64,000 nt of DNA from Lachnospiraceae bacterium (GTDB lineage: Bacteria > Bacillota > Clostridia > Lachnospirales > Lachnospiraceae). Under the pieces are notes generated by a model. That model made no database searches. It worked only from the letters and a program-made list of their open reading frames with translations, and had not been told where the DNA came from. The position numbers were made by a program, and so were the translations under genes. Of the stretch, positions 1 to 9,118 are shown in pieces; position 1 is the stretch's first letter, and each line of letters opens with the position of its first letter. The stretch lies in assembly GCA_024403275.1 (NCBI GenBank), contig JAKSSD010000001.1, positions 1 to 64,000 on the forward strand. Direction: 5' to 3'.

Positions 1-53
1 TTTTGATTTATGCACCGATATATTATATGTAAGGCGCATGGAAGCGATTATTT

Positions 54-89
54 AAAAGGACTTAAAATTAATATTTTAGGTCCTTTTTT
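54..89 (+). terminator. Intrinsic terminator of the gene upstream of the flg operon
   Basis: A 15-bp stem (arms 54-68 and 73-87, one G-T pair) closes a 4-base TAAT loop and ends in a T run. It lies upstream of the motility operon promoter, so it most likely ends the preceding gene. Bases 1-53 may be the 3' end of that gene: one frame is open up to a TAA at 53-55. Too little of it is present to identify. Confidence 0.75.
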
Positions 90-158
90 GCATTATTTAA
101 TATTTTAATGTTAAAAAATCAATATATAGTGTTTGTAATTTGCCCTGCATAGACTGTA

Positions 159-172
159 TTTAAGCGCTTTCA
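159..172 (+). promoter_or_regulatory. cre-like box (possible CcpA site) upstream of the flagellar operon
   Basis: The bases TTTAAGCGCTTTCA match the catabolite-responsive element consensus TGWAARCGYTWNCA at 13 of 14 positions. The site lies in the 5' non-coding region of the flg operon, about 65 bases before the proposed -35 box and just after a weaker alternative promoter (TTGTAA 133-138, TGTATT 155-160). A carbon-source control of motility is inferred. One match of this quality somewhere in a 64-kb AT-rich window is expected by chance, so position is the main support. Confidence 0.35.
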
Positions 173-237
173 TAGAATTTATCTTGTATTTAATTGTATA
201 GAATGTACAACATAAAGTGGTTTTTTGTATATTTCAC

Positions 238-265
238 TTGTGTTTTTAATGATATTTTATATAAT
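238..265 (+). promoter_or_regulatory. Candidate sigma-A promoter of the flg/fli operon
   Basis: TTGTGT (238-243) and a perfect TATAAT (260-265) are separated by 16 bases and lie 48 bases before the flgB start codon. No sigma-28-type promoter is evident nearby. Apart from the elements listed, bases 90-237 show only AT-rich non-coding sequence. Confidence 0.5.
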
Positions 266-313
266 TAAATAAGGTGGGTGTATTATGCCTATTTAGTGTT
301 TCAGGAGGTCATA

Positions 314-706
314 ATGATTAATACAAGTAATTTTGATTATATTAATGTACTTGATAAGGCAGCTGATGGAAGCTGGCTTAGAAATGAAGCTATTGCCAAT
401 AATATTGCCAATAGTACCACACCTAATTATAAGAGACAGGATGTTGCATTTCAGGATGCATTAAAAGCATCTATTCAGGGAGCAACTGAGGGAAGTCTTG
501 ATAAGAAGATTCATAATGTTAATCTGTCAACTGTTAATCCAAGAGTATATACAGATGCTGCAGGTTCAAGCTTCAGACTTGATGGAAACAATGTTGATAT
601 TGATAAAGAGAACGTATATCTTGCTGAGAACCAGCTTTATTATCAGGGATTGATGTCTGGCATTGATCACGAGTTTAGAATGATGAGTACAGCTATGGGT
701 AAGTAA
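314..706 (+). CDS. flgB: Flagellar basal-body rod protein FlgB
   Basis: FlgB is a proximal rod subunit of the flagellar drive shaft, exported through the flagellar type III apparatus. The 130-residue product has the rod/hook family N-terminal signature (NNIANSTTPNYKR, residues 29-41) and the usual family length. The ATG at 314 is preferred over an in-frame GTG at 278 because AGGAGG (303-308) sits at correct distance only for the ATG and the upstream residues do not resemble FlgB. It opens the long motility operon and is followed 11 bases later by flgC. Confidence 0.95.
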   Translation: MINTSNFDYINVLDKAADGSWLRNEAIANNIANSTTPNYKRQDVAFQDALKASIQGATEGSLDKKIHNVNLSTVNPRVYTDAAGSSFRLDGNNVDIDKENVYLAENQLYYQGLMSGIDHEFRMMSTAMGK

Positions 707-717
707 GGAGGTAGATT

Positions 718-1173
718 ATGGGAATGTTTGATGCACTTGATGTCTCTGCTTCAGGACTTACTGCTCAGAGATATAGAATGGATATTATCTCAGAAAATGT
801 AGCTAATGCTAATACAACAAGAACTGAGAATGGTGGAATTTATAGAAGAAAAGTAGTTACCTTTGAGGCTAAGGGCGATAATGGAATGTCATTTTCGTCT
901 GTACTTGGAAGATCAACTATGGATTTGTCTAATGCAGTTGGTGATGGTGTAAGAATTTCTTCTGTGCAGGAAGATAGAACATCTGATGTGAAAAAGGTAT
1001 ATGATCCTTCTCATCCAGATGCTGATGAGAATGGTTATGTATATTATCCAAATGTAGATATTATTACAGAAATGACTAATCTTATCGATGCTTCACGTGC
1101 TTATGAAGCAAATGCTACAGTTATTGATTCTACAAAGAATATGCTTGCACAGGGATTACAGATTGCTAAATAA
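718..1173 (+). CDS. flgC: Flagellar basal-body rod protein FlgC
   Basis: FlgC is the second proximal rod subunit. The 151-residue protein starts with the family helix carrying SGLTAQRYRMD and NVANANTTRT and ends with the C-terminal heptad helix (ASRAYEANATVID) that packs in the rod. A GGAGG ribosome site lies 6 bases before the ATG. It sits between flgB and fliE in the order shared by Firmicutes and spirochaetes, with short spacers that imply one transcript. Confidence 0.96.
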   Translation: MGMFDALDVSASGLTAQRYRMDIISENVANANTTRTENGGIYRRKVVTFEAKGDNGMSFSSVLGRSTMDLSNAVGDGVRISSVQEDRTSDVKKVYDPSHPDADENGYVYYPNVDIITEMTNLIDASRAYEANATVIDSTKNMLAQGLQIAK

Positions 1174-1185
1174 ATGAGGTAATTT

Positions 1186-1512
1186 ATGGATAATATTTCA
1201 AAGGTTTATGGAATAGATAGTAATGCATATGAAACGCTTGTTAAGCGTGCCAAGAATAATGGTGTAACAGGTACGCAAAATAATGATATGTTTCAGTCAT
1301 TGCTTAATTCGGCTATAGATAATATTAATACTACTAATGCTTATTTATCTAATGCTGAAAATGAGAATATTAAATTTGCTTTAGGAGAGACAGAGAATAC
1401 TCATGATCTTGCTATTGCACTTAGAAAGGCACAGACGGCTTTGCAGTATACAGTAGCTGTCAGAGACAAATTCCTTGATGCATATAAGGAAATAATGAAT
1501 ATGCAGATTTAG
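1186..1512 (+). CDS. fliE: Flagellar hook-basal body protein FliE
   Basis: FliE joins the MS ring to the proximal rod. At 108 residues it has the family length, a variable N-terminus, and a C-terminal helical half containing NTHDLAIALRKAQTALQYTV, the conserved FliE region. It follows flgC by 12 bases and precedes fliF, its structural partner, by about 30 bases. Confidence 0.95.
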   Translation: MDNISKVYGIDSNAYETLVKRAKNNGVTGTQNNDMFQSLLNSAIDNINTTNAYLSNAENENIKFALGETENTHDLAIALRKAQTALQYTVAVRDKFLDAYKEIMNMQI

Positions 1513-1545
1513 TTAATATTTAGTTGGCAAATGGGAGATTGATCA

Positions 1546-3162
1546 ATGTTTGAAAAATTGATTGACAGGTTAAAACAGATACCACCTAAGATTTTAGATT
1601 GGTGGAATAAATTAAAGAAGAATCAGAAGACTCTTATTATTTCTGTTGCGATAGGATTGATAATTTCTTTCGCGATTCTTATTCCTGTTCTTACAAGAAC
1701 ACGTTATGTAAACCTTGTTACATGTACTGATACTAAGCAGGCAGGTGAGGTTAAGGATTTACTTGAAAGTAATGAAATTAAATATAAAGTATCTGATTCA
1801 GGACTTGTTTTCTCGATTGACAGAACTAAATTATCTGAGGCGAATATTCTTCTTGGCTCAAATAGTATTTTAACTGACAATTATGCAGATCTTGATTCTG
1901 CACTTGGTTCATCACTTGCTACTACAGAGAGTGACAAGCAGAAGAAATATACTGCTTATAGAGAAACAAAATTAAGAAAAGATCTTGAGAATCTTTCTTT
2001 TGTAGATGATGCCAGCGTAAGTATGTTTGTTCCAGAGAATAATGGAACACTTATTCAAAATAGCAAAGAATCTTCAGTTCAGATTACTCTTAGACTTAAT
2101 GGTGAATGTACTCCTGAAAATGCGTCTGCAATTGCCAGAATGGCTAAGACTGTAGTAGGAAATGATACTACTGACAATATTGTTATTATCGATACTGATG
2201 GTAATCTTTTATTCTCAGGCGGAGATGAGTCTTCATTTGCAGGATATGCTTCTTCTACATTATCTCTTAAACAGGAAGTTGAGAGAACAATCAAGAATGA
2301 AGTAGCAGAAGTATTGCTTGGTACTAAGGATTTTGATTATGTTGTGGTTGCTCCTAATATTGAACTTGATTTGTCAAGCAAGGAAGTAACATCAACTACT
2401 TATACACCTGCTGATGGTCAAACACAGGGATTATTGTCTCATGAAACTAATTATGAGGCAGAAAGCTCAGGTGGTGGAGGTTATGTTCCTGGAACAGATT
2501 CTAATGTTGAATCTCCAAGTTACGTATATGAAGCTGCTGGTGGTTCTTCAAGTACAGTTACTCAGTATGAGAAGGATTATCTTCCTAATACAGAAACAAC
2601 ACTTCAGAGTATTCCTGCTGGTGGAATTAAAAAGGACGAATCTTCTGTTGCGGTTACTGCAATTAGATTAAATATTATTAAAGAAGAGGATGCTAAGAAG
2701 CAGGGACTTCTTGATGAAATTACATGGGATGAGTATAAGCTTGCTAATGCAGATAAGACTAAGATAGATATATCTCAGGAGTATTATGAACTTGTTTCAG
2801 ATGCTTCAGGTATTGATTCTAAAGATATTACTATTGTTGCATATGAGGAGCCTTTCTTTGTAGATAAGACTTCCAGAAATATTAACTGGACAACAATCAT
2901 TCAGATTGCTTTGATTGTTATTATTCTTTTACTTCTTGCTTCTGTTATTCTTAGATCTCTTAGAACAGAGAAGTCAAAGGATGAAGAACCAGAAGAAATT
3001 TCAGTTGAAAATCTTTTACAGACTATGCCAGATGAACAGCTTGATGATATTGATCTTGATGCTAAGTCTGAAACTAGAAAGATGATTGAAAAATTTGTTG
3101 ATGAGAATCCTGAGGCGGTTGCTAATCTTCTTAGAAACTGGCTTAGTGAAGATTGGGGGTAG
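1546..3162 (+). CDS. fliF: Flagellar MS-ring protein FliF
   Basis: FliF forms the membrane-supramembrane ring on which the flagellum is assembled. The 538-residue protein has a first membrane helix at about 28-50, YscJ/RBM-type ring domains in the extracytoplasmic part, a Ser/Gly-rich loop (SSGGGG, about residues 306-311), a second membrane helix at about 449-469, and a cytoplasmic tail ending in ANLLRNWLSEDWG, the FliG-binding motif. The intact C-terminus and the adjacent fliG (3-base gap) support a working rotor. Confidence 0.97.
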   Translation: MFEKLIDRLKQIPPKILDWWNKLKKNQKTLIISVAIGLIISFAILIPVLTRTRYVNLVTCTDTKQAGEVKDLLESNEIKYKVSDSGLVFSIDRTKLSEANILLGSNSILTDNYADLDSALGSSLATTESDKQKKYTAYRETKLRKDLENLSFVDDASVSMFVPENNGTLIQNSKESSVQITLRLNGECTPENASAIARMAKTVVGNDTTDNIVIIDTDGNLLFSGGDESSFAGYASSTLSLKQEVERTIKNEVAEVLLGTKDFDYVVVAPNIELDLSSKEVTSTTYTPADGQTQGLLSHETNYEAESSGGGGYVPGTDSNVESPSYVYEAAGGSSSTVTQYEKDYLPNTETTLQSIPAGGIKKDESSVAVTAIRLNIIKEEDAKKQGLLDEITWDEYKLANADKTKIDISQEYYELVSDASGIDSKDITIVAYEEPFFVDKTSRNINWTTIIQIALIVIILLLLASVILRSLRTEKSKDEEPEEISVENLLQTMPDEQLDDIDLDAKSETRKMIEKFVDENPEAVANLLRNWLSEDWG

Positions 3163-3165
3163 GAT

Positions 3166-4185
3166 ATGGCAAGTCGTAATAATGAAGAGAAAATTACAGG
3201 CCTTCAAAAAGCGGCAATCCTTCTTATTTCCTTAGGACCTGAAAAGTCTGCAAATGTATTCAGACATCTTAAAGAAGAGGAAATTGAAGAATTAACACTT
3301 GAGATTGCAAATACACGTTCTGTAGCTCCTCAGATTAAGGAACGTATAATAAATGAATTCTATGAGGTTTGTCTTGCTCAACAGTATATTGCAGAAGGTG
3401 GTATAGGTTATGCTAAGGAGCTTCTTGAGAAAGCTCTTGGTGCTGACAAGGCTGGAGATGTACTTAATAAGCTTACAGCTTCAATTCAGGTTAAGCCATT
3501 TGAGTTTGTTAGAAAAACTGATGCTTCACAGCTTTTATCATTTATTCAGGATGAACATCCTCAGACTATCGCTTTGATTTTGTCTTACCTTGGACCTGCT
3601 CAGTGTGCAGCTATTCTTAGCGCGCTTACTCCTGAACAGCAGTCTGATGTAGCTAAAAGAATTGCTACTATGGATAGAACAAGCCCTGATGTTATTAAGG
3701 AAGTTGAAAAAATCCTTGAAAGCAAGCTTGCTAATCTTGTTAATCAGGAATACACAAGTATCGGTGGTGTTGATCATATCGTTGAAATCCTCAACAATGT
3801 TGACCGTGGAACAGAGAAGCATATTATGGAAACTCTTGAAATTGAGGATCCTGAGCTTGCAGATGAAATCCGTAAGAAAATGTTTGTATTTGAAGATATT
3901 CTTCTTCTTGATGATAGAGCTATTCAGAGAGTTCTTAGAGATGTTGACAATAATGACCTTTCAGTTGCTCTTAAGGGATCTAATGAAGAAGTTCAGAATG
4001 CAGTCTTCAATAATATGTCTAAGCGTCTTGCGGTTATGATTAAGGAAGATATGGATTTCATGGGACCTGTTCGTATGAAGGATGTTGAAGAGGCACAGCA
4101 GAAGATTGTTAATATCATAAGAAAACTTGAAGATTCTGGAGAAATCGTAGTTTCTAGAGGCGGAGGAGATGAGATAATTGTATAA
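3166..4185 (+). CDS. fliG: Flagellar motor switch protein FliG
   Basis: FliG is the rotor protein that meets the MotA stator and couples to FliM. The 339-residue product has the N-terminal FliF-binding domain (GLQKAAILLISLGPEKSA), the middle domain with the EHPQT motif (DEHPQTIALILSYL), and the C-terminal torque domain with alternating charges (DDRAIQRVLRDVDNNDL). Length and all three domains are normal. It starts 3 bases after fliF and its end overlaps fliH. Confidence 0.98.
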   Translation: MASRNNEEKITGLQKAAILLISLGPEKSANVFRHLKEEEIEELTLEIANTRSVAPQIKERIINEFYEVCLAQQYIAEGGIGYAKELLEKALGADKAGDVLNKLTASIQVKPFEFVRKTDASQLLSFIQDEHPQTIALILSYLGPAQCAAILSALTPEQQSDVAKRIATMDRTSPDVIKEVEKILESKLANLVNQEYTSIGGVDHIVEILNNVDRGTEKHIMETLEIEDPELADEIRKKMFVFEDILLLDDRAIQRVLRDVDNNDLSVALKGSNEEVQNAVFNNMSKRLAVMIKEDMDFMGPVRMKDVEEAQQKIVNIIRKLEDSGEIVVSRGGGDEIIV

Positions 4186-5053
4186 TAATTTATATAAATC
4201 ATCTTATGTAAACCAGGAGCAAAAGGTTAGAATTATTAATTCTAATGATATCGCTGCCAAAAAGATAGATTCTTTGGTTAATAATGTTCTCACTGAAGAA
4301 GTGCTGGATTTTGACTCTGGTGTAATGGTTGAGAATAATGCCGTTAATGTCGCAAATCTTTTAAGTGATGAAGATGAGAATGGATTTAGACAGATCGAAA
4401 CAGGCGGGAATAGAGTTACTCAGGCCAGACCTGTTAATAAAGGCGCTGTTTTAGCGGCTACTAATCAGGCAAGCGATATTGTAGCTAAGGCAAATGCTGA
4501 TGCTGATGGTATTATAAGAAAAGCTTTGGAAGAAGCTGAGAATATTAAGAAAAGTGCATATAAGGCCGCCAGAGCAATGGGCTATGATGAAGGAATCAAA
4601 GCGAGTAAAGAAGCGATGGTCGAACTTGAGCTTAAGCTTAATCGTGACAGAGATGCAATGATTGAGGATTATAAAGCTAAGATTGATGAGATCGAGCCTT
4701 CTTTAGTTGATGTTTTGACAGATATTTATGAACATGTATTTCATGTTGATTTTTCTGATCGTAAAGAGATTATTTATCATCTTGCCAAGAATGCTCTTGC
4801 TACAATGGAAACTGGCAAAATGTATACTTTAAGAGTATCTACAGATGATTTTGGCTTCCTTTCTATGCAAAAAAGAGAGTTAGTTAAAGGTAGTGGTATT
4901 CCTGTAGAAAATGTAGAATTTATCGAAGATAAAACACTTACACAAGGACATGCTTTTATCGAGACTGAAGGCGGTATTTTCGATGTATCAGTTAATACAC
5001 ATCTTGAGAATTTACGTAAAACACTTCAGGTATTGAGTTTTACAAAAGAATGA
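4178..5053 (+). CDS. fliH: Flagellar export regulator FliH
   Basis: FliH binds the FliI ATPase and guides it to the export gate. The 291-residue protein starts with NLYKSSYV, a typical clostridial FliH beginning, has a helical Ala/Glu-rich middle and the C-terminal FliH/YscL domain. The start is TTG at 4178, overlapping the fliG end by 8 bases, with GGAGG at 4162-4166; no suitable ATG exists near it. The overlap suggests translational coupling. Confidence 0.9.
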   Translation: MYNNLYKSSYVNQEQKVRIINSNDIAAKKIDSLVNNVLTEEVLDFDSGVMVENNAVNVANLLSDEDENGFRQIETGGNRVTQARPVNKGAVLAATNQASDIVAKANADADGIIRKALEEAENIKKSAYKAARAMGYDEGIKASKEAMVELELKLNRDRDAMIEDYKAKIDEIEPSLVDVLTDIYEHVFHVDFSDRKEIIYHLAKNALATMETGKMYTLRVSTDDFGFLSMQKRELVKGSGIPVENVEFIEDKTLTQGHAFIETEGGIFDVSVNTHLENLRKTLQVLSFTKE

Positions 5054-5066
5054 TTGAAGAAGATTT

Positions 5067-6368
5067 ATGAATATTCAAAAGTACCAGGAAGTTAAATATA
5101 AGAAATATTTTAATAAATTAGGCAAGGTTGTTAACGTTGTCGGTCTTACAGTGGAATCATCTGGACCTGATGCAACCTTGGGCGATATTTGCCGTATATA
5201 TACAGATAATCTTAAGACCAGTTATATTGTGGCTGAGGTCGTTGGATTTAGAGACAATAAAACATTGCTTATGCCATATGAAGTAACAAGTGGTATAGGA
5301 CTTGGATGCCTGGTTGAAAATGAAGGCTGTCCGTTAAGCATTCAGGTTGGTTCATTCCTTTTAGGTGAGGTTTTGGATGGACTTGGAAGACCAATGGATG
5401 GAAGAACATTTACATCGGGCAATTCTTATAGTGTGGAGAATACTCCTCCAGATCCTATGCGAAGAGAAATTATTGATGAAGTATTACCACTTGGTGTCAA
5501 GGCAGTTGATGGTCTTATAACTATAGGCAAAGGCCAAAGAATTGGTATTTTTGCAGGTTCTGGTGTTGGTAAATCAACACTTATGGGTATGTTTGCAAGA
5601 AATACTAAGGCTGATATAAATGTTATTGCTCTAATAGGAGAGCGTGGTCGAGAAGTTAGAGAATTTATCGAAAGAGACCTTGGCGAAGAAGGTATGAGAC
5701 GAAGCGTAGTAATCGTTGCGACTTCTGATAAGCCTGCACTTGAGAGAAATAAAGCTGCTAAGACGGCGACTGCTATAGCTGAGTATTTTAGAGATAAGGG
5801 TAAAGATGTTCTTCTTATGATGGATTCGCTTACTCGTTTCTCTATGGCTCAAAGAGAGATAGGCTTGGCTTCTGGTGAGCCACCCGTTACAAGAGGTTAT
5901 CCCCCTTCAGTTTATGCAGAGATGCCAAAGCTTTTGGAGAGAGCTGGAAGAAATGAAGTAGGTTCTATTACTGGATTGTATACAGTATTGGTTGATGGTG
6001 ATGATTTTAATGAACCGATTACAGATACTGCACGTAGTATTCTTGATGGACATATAATGCTTAATCGTAAATTAGCTCATAAGAATCATTATCCTGCTAT
6101 CGATATACTTCAGTCGATTTCTCGTTGTATGTCTGCAATAGTTGATAAAGAACAAAAAATAGATTCTGGAAAATTGAAGAATATTCTTGCAACCTACCAG
6201 GATGCGGAAGATTTGATTAATATTGGTGCTTATAAAAAAGGATCAAATGCTGCAATTGATGAATCTATTGCTTATATAGATAAGGTTAATAAGTTCCTTA
6301 TGCAGGGAACTGATGAAAAGGTTTCTTATGAGGAAACCTTGAAACAAATGCATGAATTGTTTTCTTAA
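5067..6368 (+). CDS. fliI: Flagellar export ATPase FliI
   Basis: FliI hydrolyses ATP to help load substrates into the flagellar export gate; it resembles F1 beta. The 433-residue protein has the Walker A loop GSGVGKST (residues 164-171), a Walker B strand (VLLMMDSLTR), and the export-ATPase stretch GEPPVTRGYPPSVYAEMPKL. Length is typical. It lies between fliH and fliJ, which encode its regulator and stalk. Confidence 0.98.
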   Translation: MNIQKYQEVKYKKYFNKLGKVVNVVGLTVESSGPDATLGDICRIYTDNLKTSYIVAEVVGFRDNKTLLMPYEVTSGIGLGCLVENEGCPLSIQVGSFLLGEVLDGLGRPMDGRTFTSGNSYSVENTPPDPMRREIIDEVLPLGVKAVDGLITIGKGQRIGIFAGSGVGKSTLMGMFARNTKADINVIALIGERGREVREFIERDLGEEGMRRSVVIVATSDKPALERNKAAKTATAIAEYFRDKGKDVLLMMDSLTRFSMAQREIGLASGEPPVTRGYPPSVYAEMPKLLERAGRNEVGSITGLYTVLVDGDDFNEPITDTARSILDGHIMLNRKLAHKNHYPAIDILQSISRCMSAIVDKEQKIDSGKLKNILATYQDAEDLINIGAYKKGSNAAIDESIAYIDKVNKFLMQGTDEKVSYEETLKQMHELFS

Positions 6369-6377
6369 GAGATAATT

Positions 6378-6833
6378 ATGGCTGTTTATAAATTTAAACT
6401 CCAGGGTATTCTTGATATTAAGGATAAACTTGAGACTCAGGCAAAACAGGACTTTGCAAATGCTAATTTGGCATTAATGGAAGAAGAAGCTTTGCTTGAA
6501 CAAATTATTCAAAGAAAAAATGAATATGTCGAAGAAGGAGTTAAATTAAGATCTTCTGTAATTGACCCTGTTGCCATTGCACAAAATAAACTGGCTATTG
6601 AGGTTATGGAAGAAAATAAGATTAAGCAGGAAAGAGAAGTTGCAGTGGCTAAAAGAAATGTAGATGCTGCAAGAAAGAAAATGATGGATGCCCGTATGGA
6701 TACAAGAACTTTCGAGAAGCTTAAAGAAGATGATTTCGAAAGATTTATGAAAGAACAGGGCATGGCTGAAAGTAAGGAAATCGACGAGTTGAATAGCTTT
6801 AGGTTTTCTGAGAAGCAAAGAAGAGGAGAGTGA
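6378..6833 (+). CDS. fliJ: Flagellar FliJ protein
   Basis: FliJ is the coiled-coil stalk that sits in the FliI hexamer and promotes export. The 151-residue product is almost entirely charged helix, starts with YKFKLQGILDIKDKLE (characteristic FliJ start) and has the family length. It follows fliI by 9 bases; its stop is just before the start of the next gene. Confidence 0.9.
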   Translation: MAVYKFKLQGILDIKDKLETQAKQDFANANLALMEEEALLEQIIQRKNEYVEEGVKLRSSVIDPVAIAQNKLAIEVMEENKIKQEREVAVAKRNVDAARKKMMDARMDTRTFEKLKEDDFERFMKEQGMAESKEIDELNSFRFSEKQRRGE

Positions 6834-6835
6834 CA

Positions 6836-7702
6836 ATGGCAGCACCTTCGGATGAAGAAAAGCGATTAAAAGAAGAGAAAAAGAAAATACAGGACGAACG
6901 TAAGAAGTTTAAAGAAGAACAGAAAAAGGCTCAGAAGGAAGCTAAGGCTAAAGCTAAAGAGCTTTCTAAAAGAGAGACTGATCTTTATGATGAGAATTCT
7001 GGTTCAAGCGTATTTATGGCAATTCTTGTTACTATAGTTTTAGTTCTTGTTTGGATTGCCATTATTTGTCTTGTTATTAAATTGGACCTTGGTGGATTAG
7101 GTACTACTGTTTCTCCGTTTATCAAAAATGTTCCTGTAATTAATAAGATTCTTCCTAAAGATCTTGTTACAGAAACTGAAGATGTCGAGTCTTATTATGG
7201 ATATACTTCACTTTCTGATGCTGTTGACAGAATTAAACTTCTTGAAACTGAGCTTGCAAAGGAAGCTGCTGAAAATGAAGTAAACAAAGAGCAGATTGAT
7301 GCTTTAACTACTGAAGTTAACAGACTTAAAACCTTTGAAACTAATCAGGTGGAATTTGAAAGAATTAAAAATCAGTTTTATGAAGAAGTAGTATATTCAG
7401 AAAAAGGTCCTGGAGCAGATGCTTATGCTAAGTTTTTTGAGGCCATGGATCCTGATACAGCTGAATATTTATATAGACAGGTTGCTAAAGAAGAAAATGT
7501 AGATGCTCAGGTTAGCGAATATGCTAAGGCGTATGCGGAAATGAAACCAGCTCAGGCTGCTAAGATTTTTGAAAATATGACAGATAATCTCTCTTTGGCA
7601 GCTAAGATTCTTGATGCTATGAGTGCTGATGACAGAGGTAAGATTCTTGGTGCAATGGATCCTTCTGTTGCAGCTAAGATTACAAAAATAATGGAACCTT
7701 AG
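6836..7702 (+). CDS. YlxF/MotE-like membrane protein of the flagellar operon
   Basis: The gene occupies the ylxF position between fliJ and fliK, as in Bacillus. The 288-residue product has a highly charged N-terminal coiled coil (about 7-48), one membrane helix (about 58-83), a second coiled coil and a C-terminal region with two repeats ending in MDP (ILGAMDPSVAAKI), like the MgtE intracellular N domain of MotE proteins. By analogy it may chaperone or position the stator. The ATG at 6836 is chosen over GTG 6830 because AGAGGAG is correctly spaced for it. Confidence 0.8.
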   Translation: MAAPSDEEKRLKEEKKKIQDERKKFKEEQKKAQKEAKAKAKELSKRETDLYDENSGSSVFMAILVTIVLVLVWIAIICLVIKLDLGGLGTTVSPFIKNVPVINKILPKDLVTETEDVESYYGYTSLSDAVDRIKLLETELAKEAAENEVNKEQIDALTTEVNRLKTFETNQVEFERIKNQFYEEVVYSEKGPGADAYAKFFEAMDPDTAEYLYRQVAKEENVDAQVSEYAKAYAEMKPAQAAKIFENMTDNLSLAAKILDAMSADDRGKILGAMDPSVAAKITKIMEP

Positions 7703-7730
7703 TATAAAGATTCTCAAGTTTCTTTCGATA

Positions 7731-7758
7731 AAATATTTAGAGATTTTCTCTAATATTT
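7731..7758 (+). other. Intercistronic hairpin before fliK
   Basis: TTAGAGA and TCTCTAA pair around a TTT loop, and the stem extends as AAATATT/AATATTT with one bulge. It fills most of the 73-base gap before fliK and lies just upstream of its ribosome site. No T run follows, so it is more likely a processing or stability element than a terminator. Confidence 0.4.
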
Positions 7759-7775
7759 ATGAAAGGAGGAGGAAG

Positions 7776-9104
7776 ATGGGAACAAACGCTATTAATAATT
7801 TAATGAATGATTTAAATCTTATTAACGTTGAAATTCCTAAAAATGCTGATACTAATGATGGTTTTCAGAAATCTTTTGAAGAAGCATCACAAAATTCTGA
7901 TATTGCCAAACTAGCTCAAAGACCAGTTGATGTAGTTGATGAACTTAAGAGTGATAATGCAGCTAAAGATGAATATATCAAAGAATCTTCATATTCTTCA
8001 CCTAATAAGAATATAAATAATGCTGATAAAACTGATTCAGTTAATGCTAAAACTGATAAGAAAACAGATTTAAAGGACGAAGAAGAAGTTGATTATGAAA
8101 ATGCAGCAAATGCGCTTGTTGCTAATTTGGCTGATATTCTCAATGTAAGTGTTGAAGAGTTAGAAGAGTATATTAGTGATAAAGATTTAACTATTGCCGA
8201 TTTATCAAATAATGAGATTATTCAACAAATGGTAGTTGATTTTACTGAAGTTGAAAATCCTATTGATATAATTTCTGATTCTGAGGCTTATGAAATCTAT
8301 ACAAGTATTCAGGAAAGTATTTCAGAATTTAAACAGTTTGCTTTAGATAATGATATTGATTTAGAGACAAATGTTATTCCTGAGAAAACTGATGCTTTAT
8401 TTTCTGATGTAAAAACTGAAGATTTAGATGTTTTAAAAGAAACTGATTTAGAGGTTGTCAAAGAAGATTTGGCTGATGATAATCAGGCAGATTTGAAAAA
8501 TATCGATAATAAAGATTCTAAAAAAGATACTGATAATGATTCGTCAAATAATTTGTTGGCAAATAATGGTTCAAATGTAAATGAATTGAATGCTAATGAA
8601 TTATCATCTGCTCATGAAACACCTGCAGCTTACACAGATATTAATGCTCAGGATATATATGATCAGATTGGTGAATATATTAGAAATTTATCTTCAGAAA
8701 ATATTCAAGAGATTGAAATGAAGCTACAGCCAGAAACACTTGGTACCATTCAGGTAAAGGTAACTCAGAGTGAAGGTGTAATGAAGGCTGAATTTGTTAC
8801 AACAAATGAATCAGTCAAAGCAATGCTTGAAGGCCAGCTTATTCAGCTTAAGGAAGATTTCGAGAGATCAGGTTTGAAAGTAGATGATGTAGAAGTCAGA
8901 GTTAACACAAATGCTTTTAATGAATCTACTGATAGTGACTCAAGAGATGATGCTAATGAAGCTGCTCAGAGAATGAGTGCTCCAAGAAGAATTAATCTTG
9001 CAGGACTTGATAGCCTTGATGAACTTGAAGAAATGGAAGAAGAGGAAAGAGTTGTTGCTGAAATGATGACAGCTAATGGAAACTCTTTGGATTACAAAGC
9101 ATAA
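7776..9104 (+). CDS. fliK: Flagellar hook-length control protein FliK
   Basis: FliK measures hook length and switches the export gate from hook to filament substrates. The 442-residue protein has a long, acidic, low-complexity N-terminal two-thirds rich in Asp, Asn and Lys and a conserved C-terminal Flg_hook domain (about 300-385; MKLQPETLGTIQVKV, then a VEVRV strand). The variable ruler and conserved switch domain are the normal FliK design. A strong AAGGAGGAGG site precedes the ATG. It is followed by flgD. Confidence 0.9.
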   Translation: MGTNAINNLMNDLNLINVEIPKNADTNDGFQKSFEEASQNSDIAKLAQRPVDVVDELKSDNAAKDEYIKESSYSSPNKNINNADKTDSVNAKTDKKTDLKDEEEVDYENAANALVANLADILNVSVEELEEYISDKDLTIADLSNNEIIQQMVVDFTEVENPIDIISDSEAYEIYTSIQESISEFKQFALDNDIDLETNVIPEKTDALFSDVKTEDLDVLKETDLEVVKEDLADDNQADLKNIDNKDSKKDTDNDSSNNLLANNGSNVNELNANELSSAHETPAAYTDINAQDIYDQIGEYIRNLSSENIQEIEMKLQPETLGTIQVKVTQSEGVMKAEFVTTNESVKAMLEGQLIQLKEDFERSGLKVDDVEVRVNTNAFNESTDSDSRDDANEAAQRMSAPRRINLAGLDSLDELEEMEEEERVVAEMMTANGNSLDYKA

Positions 9105-9118
9105 CAGGAGGAAAGTAT

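Noticed and set aside
11..24. GCACCGATAT resembling a sigma-28 -10 box
   Set aside because: The matching -35 would lie outside the window and the spot is upstream of a terminator, so it cannot drive flgB.
278..313. GTG start giving a longer flgB
   Set aside because: No ribosome site for the GTG, added residues unlike FlgB; AGGAGG fits the ATG at 314.
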